A program made the translations under genes and the position numbers. 5,078 nt of DNA from CALHAX01 sp039816705 (lineage in GTDB: Bacteria; Pseudomonadota; Alphaproteobacteria; Rhizobiales; CALHAX01), in the NCBI GenBank assembly GCA_039816705.1, contig JBCBXF010000226.1:1-5078 (forward strand), given 5' to 3'. Below, piece by piece: positions 1 through 5,078 of this stretch. The notes beneath the pieces were generated by a model. The model saw only the letters and a program-made list of their open reading frames with translations, did not search any database and was not told the DNA's origin. Position 1 is the stretch's first letter, and each line of letters opens with the position of its first letter.

Positions 1-68
1 CCGTCAGCGACAATATACTCCTTGCCTTCAAGCCGCATTTTGCCCGCGTCCTTGGCGCCGGCATCGGC
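1..68 (-). pseudogene. ychF: 3'-terminal fragment of ychF (Obg-like GTPase/ATPase), apparent remnant
   Basis: Read on the minus strand in a different frame from the SGNH gene, the first ~65 bases encode a peptide containing AGKMRLEGKEYIVADG. This matches, from memory, the strongly conserved C-terminal TGS-domain end of YchF, where it is normally followed by about ten residues (DV-x-HF-x-FN type) and the stop. The expected upstream YchF sequence is absent: above about position 70 the DNA codes for the SGNH protein instead. The fragment therefore has no start and cannot be a functional gene. It could be a duplication or recombination scar, an integration-site remnant, or a misassembly join. The peptide match is strong for its length, but it was made by eye and the left end is cut off. 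Confidence 0.6.
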
Positions 69-967
69 ATCGACAGCTCTCCCGCGATCGCGCGGCAAAA
101 TTTCGGCTTGATGACGCTCAGAAATTTGCGGGTCGCTTTCTCGTTTGGATGAAACGGGTCCTTCACCTTGCCGGACTTGTGACGCCGAAAATATTGACGC
201 TTGCCCTGGATTGCGGCGATCGAAACCGGCGTGAGCGCGGGTACGAACGTGCAACGATTGCCTGCGCGGGCAAAGGCTGCTTTCAGCGCGCGCTCCGCCT
301 TAACGCGGGTGCGATTGCGGCGCGGCGTGTGGATCGGCGTCGTCGTCATGAAGACACATTTTTGCATCGGCGGGAGTTGCGAGACCAGCGCCGCGACATC
401 CTGATCGGCTGCTCTGGCGTTCTTGGCGAGGCGCCCGGAACCATTGCCAATGAGATAGAACACTAGCAGATCCGGTGCGTAGTATTTCCTCCGCAACAGC
501 GCCTGGAGTGGTGACAGTTCCTTACGGCAGACATCGAAATTTTTCCCCTCGCCCATCTGATGATAGAGCCGCCCCGGCGTCGCATTATGGCCCCAGACGC
601 TGGCGTTCACGCCCCACGTCTTGTCCTTCTTGCAGAGACTGCTCCACGACTTGCCACTCTTCGTGACCCACGACTGCAGCGAGGTCGAGCGCGCACCGAT
701 CATCTGGGTGCGCATGTTTGCGATGCGTTTACGGAGGGCTTCGTCCGTCACGAAGCGGCTGCAATGGCGGTCGAACTTTTGGAAAAAATCCAGCATCAGT
801 TTGCCGGAGCCGAACGAGAGCTGGCTGTCGCCGAGCACGAGAATTTCAGGCGTCACAAACGGTTTGGCGACTGCCGGGCTCAAGCGCGCCAGCAGACCTG
901 CGGCGACAAGCGCAGCGATGACAGCGAGTGTCACGCGTTTGTTGAATGGGCTTAATTCTCCGTTCAT
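1..967 (-). CDS. SGNH/GDSL-family hydrolase-like exported protein, partial at left edge
   Basis: This frame is open for 322 codons from an ATG at 967 to the window edge, without a stop. Residues about 10-34 form a hydrophobic segment after a short basic N-terminus, so the protein is probably a periplasmic or membrane-anchored enzyme. The SGNH-type landmarks appear in order: GDSQ with candidate nucleophile Ser48 after a hydrophobic strand (41-47), a Gly-Asn element at 174-175 (IGNGSG) after another strand, and DPFHP with candidate catalytic Asp270 and His273. Such folds act as esterases, lipases or acyl-sugar deacetylases; the substrate here is unknown. There are six cysteines before residue 299 (69, 112, 147, 204, 239, 291), which would suit disulfides in the periplasm, and the protein is rich in Lys and Arg. 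The ATG has no strong Shine-Dalgarno, and the frame stays open upstream with GTG codons near 1007-1012, so the start is uncertain. The C-terminus is also doubtful: beyond about residue 299 the DNA matches ychF in another frame. The fold call is firm; the function is inferred. Confidence 0.82.
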   Translation of the reverse strand, partial: MNGELSPFNKRVTLAVIAALVAAGLLARLSPAVAKPFVTPEILVLGDSQLSFGSGKLMLDFFQKFDRHCSRFVTDEALRKRIANMRTQMIGARSTSLQSWVTKSGKSWSSLCKKDKTWGVNASVWGHNATPGRLYHQMGEGKNFDVCRKELSPLQALLRRKYYAPDLLVFYLIGNGSGRLAKNARAADQDVAALVSQLPPMQKCVFMTTTPIHTPRRNRTRVKAERALKAAFARAGNRCTFVPALTPVSIAAIQGKRQYFRRHKSGKVKDPFHPNEKATRKFLSVIKPKFCRAIAGELSMPMPAPRTRAKCGLKARSILSLT

Positions 968-1149
968 GCGTAAGCGTTGCCGGAGGTTGAAGCGGGCGTC
1001 AATTGCAGCCACCACACACGCGGCCGTTTCCGGGCGGTTTTGCGCTGATTGGTAAAGCTTCTGACGGTGATGTGATCGGGCGTGTCTGGTAGATGCCGAC
1101 ATATGGTGCACACTACTGATCAAACGATATCGCTCAAAGGCTGCTAACG
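968..1149. other. Divergent intergenic region between SGNH gene and YHS gene
   Basis: This 182-base region separates two genes that point away from each other, so it should hold promoters for both. I find no convincing -35/-10 pair on either strand. It contains several short palindromes close together (CATATG, GTGCAC, TGATCA and CGATATCG, about 1100-1133). These may be chance or an operator. No RNA gene or small ORF with a good ribosome site was seen. If the SGNH gene starts at an upstream GTG, part of this region is coding. Confidence 0.5.
1136..1140 (+). promoter_or_regulatory. Ribosome binding site for the YHS gene
   Basis: AAAGG lies nine bases before the ATG at 1150 and is the only purine-rich Shine-Dalgarno-like stretch nearby. 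It supports that start. Confidence 0.55.
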
Positions 1150-1614
1150 ATGACCAACGTTCTTTCCCGCCGTGCCGTCCTCATGCTGGCAGGCACCGCA
1201 ATTGTTGGTGGGATGCTCACTGCGACACCGTTCGATCACGCGATCGCCGGCAGTTACTACACTGGTCTCGTAAAAGGGACCGCCGTTGGTGGATATGATC
1301 CGGTCGCTTACTTCAAAGCGAACAAGCCTGTCCGCGGCTCGAAAGAGTTCACGACGCAGTGGGATGGAGTCACGTGGCGCTTTTCGTCGGCAGCGAACCG
1401 TGATGCGTTCGTTGCCAATCCGACGAATTTCGCTCCCAAGTATGGTGGGTATTGCGCCTACGCGGCAGCGCTTGGGTCAAAAGCCAAGGGCGATCCGCGC
1501 GCCTGGAAAATCGTCGGTGGCAAGCTCTACCTGAACTACAATCAGAGCATCAAACGCAAATGGGAGCGCAAGCAAAGCTTCTACATTCAGGCGGCTGACA
1601 AGAAATGGAAGTGA
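1150..1614 (+). CDS. Exported YHS-domain protein
   Basis: A 154-residue protein that begins with an export signal: SRRAVLMLAG (residues 6-15) has the twin arginine and hydrophobic core of a Tat-like signal, and a plausible signal-peptidase site follows AIA at 31-33. The mature part is a YHS domain: VGGYDPVAYF (46-55), an aromatic WDGVTWRFSS segment (71-80), RDAFVANP (84-91), the core KYGGYCAYA (97-105), and a tail with GGKLYLNYN (123-131). YHS domains resemble the metal-binding TRASH fold, and the single Cys102 is the only obvious thiol ligand. Homologues in Proteobacteria are usually annotated only as YHS-domain proteins, and some are described as carrying selenocysteine at the core cysteine; here the codon is TGC, a plain cysteine. 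It is the only plus-strand gene, probably monocistronic, between a divergent SGNH gene and a convergent aldolase. A periplasmic metal- or redox-related role is a guess. Confidence 0.9.
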   Translation: MTNVLSRRAVLMLAGTAIVGGMLTATPFDHAIAGSYYTGLVKGTAVGGYDPVAYFKANKPVRGSKEFTTQWDGVTWRFSSAANRDAFVANPTNFAPKYGGYCAYAAALGSKAKGDPRAWKIVGGKLYLNYNQSIKRKWERKQSFYIQAADKKWK

Positions 1615-1677
1615 CGCGCTTCGTTATCGCATAATTGCGAGACGCGACTTCGATACATACTCCGTACGGCGGCGGCG
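1615..1677. other. Convergent intergenic gap with small hairpin
   Basis: The YHS gene and the aldolase gene end facing each other here. A perfect five-base inverted repeat, TCGCA-TAAT-TGCGA (1627-1640), could form a small hairpin. The stem is short and no T-run follows on either strand, so it is at best a weak bidirectional terminator. Confidence 0.3.
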
Positions 1678-2361
1678 CTAGTGTTTGGCGTCGCCGTTTT
1701 GCGTTGTGTCTTTGCCGTAGGTGGCAAAACGCGTGTGGACGTCACGCATTTCCTCGTCCGAGAGGATGACGGGCGCGCCAAACTGGCAGGCGATGGCGTA
1801 TTGATGCGCGAGCGTTTCAACCTCGTGTGCCAGTTCCAGCGCCTCGCCGGGAGACGCGCCGACAGCCACGACACCATGGTTTGCCAAGAGACAGGCGCGA
1901 CAGTCTGCAAGTCCCTTCCCGACGGCGTCTGCTAACGCCCCGGTGCCGAAGAGCGCGTACGGGACGAGTGGGATTTCATTCCCTCCGGCGATGGCGACCA
2001 TATAGTGAAATGCCGGGATCGACCTGCGTGTGCAGGCCAGCGCCGTGGCATGCAGCGAGTGCGTATGAACGACGGCGCGCGCTTCCGGTTGGGCATCGAG
2101 TGCAGCGACGTGAAATCGCCACTCGCTCGAGGGGGTCTGCCCGAGATCAGCGGCGTGGCCCGCGCGATCGATACGCACAATGTCGTTAGGTGTCATCTCT
2201 TCATAGGACATCGCACTCGGCGTGATAAGGATGCCGCTGCCAAAACGGCAGGAGACGTTGCCGGATCGACCTGGCGAAAGGCCGGATGCCGACATCTGCC
2301 GAGCTGCCGCGACAATCGCCGATCGCAATGCCGTTTCGTCGTTCTGCGCAGCTGCAGCCAT
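1678..2361 (-). CDS. Class II aldolase, FucA-like; probable methylthioribulose-1-phosphate aldolase (Ald2 type)
   Basis: A 227-residue zinc-dependent class II aldolase, close to the usual 210-230. The active-site layout follows E. coli L-fuculose-1-phosphate aldolase: GNVSCR (34-39), SSEWRFH (78-84) with catalytic acid Glu80, VVHTH (97-101) with zinc ligands His99 and His101, HYM (119-121), AGGNEIPLVPYALFGT (125-140), and ANHG (160-163) with third zinc ligand His162. By similarity alone it would be called fuculose-phosphate aldolase. It lies five bases after mtnA, however, with no sugar kinase or fucose gene nearby. In Rhodospirillum rubrum and some E. coli, a FucA-like aldolase next to mtnA (Ald2) splits 5-methylthioribulose-1-phosphate into DHAP and methylthioacetaldehyde. 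That role is the best inference here. The MtnB dehydratase belongs to the same superfamily, but the SSEWRFH and GGN-PY-FGT segments favour the aldolase group. No strong Shine-Dalgarno precedes the ATG; coupling to mtnA translation is likely. Family is sure, substrate is moderately sure. Confidence 0.88.
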   Translation of the reverse strand: MAAAAQNDETALRSAIVAAARQMSASGLSPGRSGNVSCRFGSGILITPSAMSYEEMTPNDIVRIDRAGHAADLGQTPSSEWRFHVAALDAQPEARAVVHTHSLHATALACTRRSIPAFHYMVAIAGGNEIPLVPYALFGTGALADAVGKGLADCRACLLANHGVVAVGASPGEALELAHEVETLAHQYAIACQFGAPVILSDEEMRDVHTRFATYGKDTTQNGDAKH

Positions 2362-2366
2362 CTGGG

Positions 2367-3464
2367 TCAGGCGACCTTCGCCTGCTCTGGGTAAAGTCCA
2401 CGCAGGCCCGAAGCACTCGCCTCGCAGATGCCGCGCTCGGTGACGAGGCCAGTGACGAGACGGCCGGGCGTAACATCGAAAGCGGGGTTTGCGGCGCTCG
2501 TATGCAGTGGGACAATGGCGACTTCAGTCACGACGCCAGTTTCCGTCTTGCCAGCGATATGGGTCACCTCGCGGGCGTCGCGATCTTCAATCGGCGTCGC
2601 GAACCCGTCATTGAGGGACCAGTCAATCGTAGAGAATGGGAGGGTGACATAGAACGGTATGCCGTTGTCATGCGCGGCGAGCGCTTTCAGGTAGGTGCCG
2701 ATCTTGTTGCAGACGTCGCCGTTTGCTGTCGTGCGATCGGTGCCGACAAAGCAGATGTCGACATCGCCGCGCTGCATCAAATGCCCTCCGGCGTTGTCAA
2801 CGATCAGCGTATGTGGGACGCCATGCGCGCCAAGCTCCCAGCAGGTGAGTGCCGCCCCCTGATTGCGCGGCCGGGTTTCATCCACCCAGACATGCACCTT
2901 CACACCCGCATCATGCGCCTGGTAGATCGGCGACGTCGCCGTCCCCCAATCGACGCAAGCCAGCCAGCCGGCGTTGCAATGCGTCAAAATGTTGACCGGA
3001 GCGCCGCCTTTGACTTCTGCGATCCCCTCAATGAGTGTCCGCGCGTTGACACCGATCTGGCGGTTTGTCTCGGTGTCAGCATCACATAACGCGGCGGCGT
3101 GGGCGTAGGCCGCATCGACACGATCTGCCTCGGCAACCGGACGCAGCGCATGCGCAATATCGTCAAGCGCCCAACGGAGATTAATCGCGGTCGGCCGTTG
3201 TGCAGCGAGAAACGCGACGGTGTCTGCAAGTGCTTCGTCCGATGGGTCCGCGCGCATCGCGAGGCACACGCCGTAGACAGCGGTCGCGCCAATGAGCGGA
3301 GCGCCGCGCACAAGCATCGCCTTGATGGCATGCGCAGCATCTTCGCGGGTCTCTAGAAGGGTCCGCTGGAAGGCGTGTGGCAGCCGTGTCTGATCAATGA
3401 TGGAGACGCGCCAACCGTCATCCGCCACTGCGATGGTACGATGCGGAACGCCGTCGATTTTCAT
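2367..3464 (-). CDS. mtnA: S-methyl-5-thioribose-1-phosphate isomerase MtnA
   Basis: A 365-residue cytoplasmic enzyme of the eIF2B-alpha/beta/delta-like family, the normal length for MtnA. It isomerises 5-methylthioribose-1-phosphate to 5-methylthioribulose-1-phosphate in recycling of 5'-methylthioadenosine. Signature segments in order are RGAPLIG (53-59), NLRWAL (95-100), THCNAGWLA (161-169) with catalytic Cys163, DETRPRNQG (195-203), VGTDRTTANGD (240-250) with catalytic Asp243, NKIGTY (253-258), and NPAFDVTPGRLVTGLVTERG (326-345). Both catalytic residues are present, so it should be active and not merely an eIF2B-like relative. It begins two bases after the apt stop and ends five bases before the aldolase start, so the three are surely co-transcribed. 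A good Shine-Dalgarno inside the end of apt supports the ATG at 3464. The closely related ribose-1,5-bisphosphate isomerases are less likely given the full MtnA signature. Confidence 0.95.
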   Translation of the reverse strand: MKIDGVPHRTIAVADDGWRVSIIDQTRLPHAFQRTLLETREDAAHAIKAMLVRGAPLIGATAVYGVCLAMRADPSDEALADTVAFLAAQRPTAINLRWALDDIAHALRPVAEADRVDAAYAHAAALCDADTETNRQIGVNARTLIEGIAEVKGGAPVNILTHCNAGWLACVDWGTATSPIYQAHDAGVKVHVWVDETRPRNQGAALTCWELGAHGVPHTLIVDNAGGHLMQRGDVDICFVGTDRTTANGDVCNKIGTYLKALAAHDNGIPFYVTLPFSTIDWSLNDGFATPIEDRDAREVTHIAGKTETGVVTEVAIVPLHTSAANPAFDVTPGRLVTGLVTERGICEASASGLRGLYPEQAKVA

Positions 3465-3466
3465 CT

Positions 3467-4000
3467 TTACTCTCCGTCGAATGCGATCAACGCGTGGCTT
3501 TCGATACCGTGATCTCGGAGCTTTTCGACGCCCTGCAGAAATGGCAAATCGACGATGAACGCCGCGCCGACAATCTCGGCATTGAGCCGATTGAGGAGCT
3601 GTGCGGCGGCGATGGCTGTGCCACCTGTCGCAATCAGATCATCAACCAGCAGCACACGCTCGCCGTCGCGAACGGCGTCTTCATGCATCTCGATGATGTC
3701 GGTGCCGTACTCGAGTTCATAGTCTTGTCCGATCGCTTTATAGGGCAGCTTACCCTTCTTGCGAATCGGGACAAACCCGGTGCCAAGCCTGTCCGCGATC
3801 GCACCCCCGAGGATGAAACCGCGAGCCTCAATCCCGGCGACAGCCTCGATCCCGCGATTGTGGAACGGCTCAGCCATCCGGTGAATGGTTTCGCGAAAGC
3901 CCGCGGCATCGCCCATGAGTGTCGTCACATCGCGGAACATGATGCCCGGTTTCGGGTAGTCGGGTATGGCGCGGATCAGGGCGGCGAGATCGATTGACAT
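3467..4000 (-). CDS. apt: Adenine phosphoribosyltransferase
   Basis: A 177-residue cytoplasmic purine-salvage enzyme that makes AMP from adenine and PRPP; family members are usually 170-185 residues. Diagnostic parts are the N-terminal IPDYPKPGIMFRDVTTL (12-28), the IEARGFILGGAIA segment (57-69), the flexible-loop region KKGKLPYKAI (81-90), and the PRPP-binding motif VLLVDDLIATGGT (116-128) with acidic Asp120 and Asp121. The frame is open from an ATG at 4078, but the start at 4000 is chosen because it gives the standard MSIDLAALIRAIPDYP beginning and has GAAGG five bases upstream; the extra 26 residues are unlike any Apt. It is the first gene of the apt-mtnA-aldolase cluster, where it would recover the adenine released when 5'-methylthioadenosine is split. 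hisG lies 164 bases upstream on the same strand, so apt probably has its own promoter or is weakly read through. Confidence 0.95.
   Translation of the reverse strand: MSIDLAALIRAIPDYPKPGIMFRDVTTLMGDAAGFRETIHRMAEPFHNRGIEAVAGIEARGFILGGAIADRLGTGFVPIRKKGKLPYKAIGQDYELEYGTDIIEMHEDAVRDGERVLLVDDLIATGGTAIAAAQLLNRLNAEIVGAAFIVDLPFLQGVEKLRDHGIESHALIAFDGE
3472..3475 (-). promoter_or_regulatory. Ribosome binding site for mtnA, inside the end of apt
   Basis: GGAG on the minus strand lies seven bases before the mtnA ATG and within the last codons of apt. It fixes the mtnA start and implies translational coupling. Confidence 0.7.
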
Positions 4001-4164
4001 GGCAGCCTTCGGGTCGGGGCGCAGACATGGCGCTTTGCACTTACCGGCATCAGGTGCATGGATCCGGGCGAGCGGCAAGTGGATGTTGGCCCGGTGGGCC
4101 CGAGGGTCTGCCGACTGTCAACGCGCAACACTGCTACCCCAGGGCGCGCGCGGGAGGGTGCCAC
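4001..4164 (-). promoter_or_regulatory. hisG-apt intergenic region, probable site of the apt-mtnA-aldolase promoter
   Basis: This 164-base gap is long compared with the 2-5 base spacers inside the downstream cluster. A perfect TTGACA (minus strand, 4121-4116) could be a -35 element, but nothing resembling TATAAT lies 16-18 bases further on, so the promoter call is tentative. A short GC-rich inverted repeat (GGCCC-GGT-GGGCC, 4088-4100) could form a hairpin, yet no T-run follows it. No recognisable riboswitch or small gene was seen. Confidence 0.3.
4006..4010 (-). promoter_or_regulatory. Ribosome binding site for apt
   Basis: GAAGG on the minus strand lies five bases before the ATG at 4000. 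It decides the apt start against the upstream in-frame ATG at 4078. Confidence 0.65.
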
Positions 4165-4872
4165 CTACGCGTTGAATTTTTCCATGATCTCATTGCGGAT
4201 GGCGTTGAGCGACGGGCTCCACTTTGCCTCACGCGCGGCCACCAGATTGGCCTCGCTGCGCAGGATCAGGCCATCATTGAGAATACGCAGGGCGTTCGCC
4301 TTCAGGGTGGAGCCTGTCGACGTGATGTCGATGATCAACTCGGCCACGCCTGCAGATGGTGCGCCCTCCGTCGCGCCCAAGCTCTCCACGATGCGATAGC
4401 TGGTGACGCCCCGCTCTGCGAAAAAGCGTCGGGTCAGCCCGGTATACTTCGTTGCGACACGCATACGGCGACCGTGCGTCTTGCGGAAAATTTCGGCGAC
4501 ATCTTCGAGATCGGCCATTTCTGTCACATCGATCCAGCATTCGGGAACGGCAACCACGACGTTGGCCGCGCCAAAGCCGAGTTTGGCGATGAAATCGAGC
4601 TTGGTGTCAGCGTCCGGCATCGTCTCACGCAGCAGGTCTTCGCCGGTGATGCCCATGTGGAGTGCCCCACGTCGGAGCTGCGTCGCGATTTCTGACGCAG
4701 AGACAAATGAGACCTCGACATCCGGCAGTGCTGGTATGGTGCCGGTGTAGCCGCGTTCGTCTCCGTCTTTTTCCACCGCAAGGCCGACCGAACGCAACGC
4801 CTCGGCAGCGAGGTCCATCATCCGCCCCTTTGACGGCAGGCCGAGCACGAATTTTTCTGCCATCGTGCTCAT
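4165..4872 (-). CDS. hisG: ATP phosphoribosyltransferase catalytic subunit, short form
   Basis: A 235-residue cytoplasmic enzyme for the first committed step of histidine synthesis, joining ATP and PRPP to give phosphoribosyl-ATP. It begins with the typical LGLPSKGRM (10-18) and has GITGEDLL (74-81), RVATKY (138-143), and the PRPP-binding signature IIDITSTGSTLKAN (180-193). It ends soon after this, without the C-terminal histidine-binding regulatory domain of long HisG proteins (about 290-300 residues). It is thus the short form, which needs HisZ to work and to sense histidine. That partner lies directly upstream, its TGA sharing bases with the hisG ATG at 4872. A second ATG at 4863 is a possible start: GGGGA lies nine bases before it but only two before the first. 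The difference is three residues. Confidence 0.95.
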   Translation of the reverse strand: MSTMAEKFVLGLPSKGRMMDLAAEALRSVGLAVEKDGDERGYTGTIPALPDVEVSFVSASEIATQLRRGALHMGITGEDLLRETMPDADTKLDFIAKLGFGAANVVVAVPECWIDVTEMADLEDVAEIFRKTHGRRMRVATKYTGLTRRFFAERGVTSYRIVESLGATEGAPSAGVAELIIDITSTGSTLKANALRILNDGLILRSEANLVAAREAKWSPSLNAIRNEIMEKFNA

Positions 4873-5078
4873 TCCCCGTCGTCACGGTTGCGGGTGGCAA
4901 CCACGGCGTTCAGAAGGCGATCAGTATGGATGGCGACACCGATACCGGGAACCGGATGCGGCGCACCCACCGCCTCCAACAGTCGGTCATAACGCCCGCC
5001 GCCAGCAATGTATCCTCCGTCTGGCTGACCGTGCGTCACAATCTGGAAGACAAAACCGGAGTAATATTCGAGGTTGCG
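4869..5078 (-). CDS. hisZ: ATP phosphoribosyltransferase regulatory subunit HisZ, C-terminal part
   Basis: The last 69 codons of a gene that enters from the right edge, ending in TGA at 4871-4869. The fragment carries class II histidyl-tRNA-synthetase-like motifs: LEYYSGFVFQI (3-13 of the fragment) and AGGGRYDRLL (25-34), followed by PVPGIGVAIHTDRLL (42-56), which corresponds to motif 3. The protein stops right after that helix, with no room for the anticodon-binding domain of HisS. Together with the overlap into a short-form hisG, this identifies HisZ. HisZ has no aminoacylation role; it forms a complex with HisG, activates it and mediates histidine feedback. The stop-start overlap with hisG implies translational coupling and a matched subunit ratio. 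Confidence 0.92.
   Translation of the reverse strand, partial: RNLEYYSGFVFQIVTHGQPDGGYIAGGGRYDRLLEAVGAPHPVPGIGVAIHTDRLLNAVVATRNRDDGE

Noticed and set aside
149..1055. Several overlapping plus-strand open frames of 63-144 codons
   Set aside because: They are antisense to the SGNH gene, which has motifs in the right order and a single long open frame. None of the plus-strand translations resembles a family.
1453..1455. Selenocysteine at the YHS core cysteine
   Set aside because: The codon at residue 102 is TGC, not TGA, so an ordinary cysteine is encoded.
1678..2361. MtnB (methylthioribulose-1-phosphate dehydratase) for the aldolase-family gene beside mtnA
   Set aside because: MtnB shares the fold and the HTH zinc motif, but the SSEWRFH and AGGN-PY-FGT segments match the FucA/Ald2 aldolase group, and mtnC and mtnD are not adjacent.
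2286..3089. Long plus-strand open frame of 267 codons
   Set aside because: It lies antisense to mtnA and the start of the aldolase gene, both with full family motifs. Its translation shows no recognisable domain and is a by-product of GC-rich codon use.
4001..4078. Extended N-terminus of Apt from the ATG at 4078
   Set aside because: The added 26 residues do not resemble Apt proteins, and the ATG at 4000 has a well-placed GAAGG and gives the standard start.
4088..4100. Intrinsic terminator after hisG
   Set aside because: The five-base GC stem has a three-base loop and no T-run on the minus strand, so it is too weak to call a terminator.
4869..5078. Histidyl-tRNA synthetase (hisS) instead of hisZ
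   Set aside because: The protein ends right after motif 3 with no anticodon-binding domain, and its stop overlaps a short-form hisG, which is the HisZ arrangement.

Overview
The window looks like ordinary chromosomal DNA from a moderately GC-rich alphaproteobacterium, most likely in the Hyphomicrobiales (an inference). The clues are a short-form hisG overlapped by hisZ, the style of the Apt and MtnA proteins, and an exported YHS-domain protein common in that group. No rRNA, tRNA, CRISPR array, insertion sequence or transposase gene was seen. Coding density is high, and all genes but one are on the minus strand.

Layout, left to right. Positions 1-967 (minus) hold a membrane-anchored or exported SGNH/GDSL-type hydrolase that runs off the left edge with no stop codon. 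The last ~65 bases at that edge read, in a different minus-strand frame, like the conserved C-terminal end of the GTPase YchF. This suggests a rearrangement scar or an assembly join. Positions 968-1149 are a divergent intergenic region. Positions 1150-1614 (plus) encode a small exported YHS-domain protein with a twin-arginine-like signal. A short convergent gap follows.

Positions 1678-4000 (minus, transcribed right to left) form a tight three-gene cluster: apt, mtnA, then a FucA-like class II aldolase. The spacers are 2 and 5 bases. Together they can recycle both halves of 5'-methylthioadenosine after its phosphorolysis. Apt returns adenine to AMP. MtnA converts methylthioribose-1-phosphate to methylthioribulose-1-phosphate. 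The aldolase probably cleaves that to DHAP and methylthioacetaldehyde (the DHAP or Ald2 shunt), instead of the usual MtnB-MtnC-MtnD salvage route. No MTA phosphorylase or kinase gene lies in the window.

After a 164-base gap, 4165-5078 (minus) carries hisG and the C-terminal end of hisZ. These are the catalytic and regulatory subunits of ATP phosphoribosyltransferase, the first step of histidine synthesis. hisZ is cut by the right edge and its stop overlaps the hisG start.
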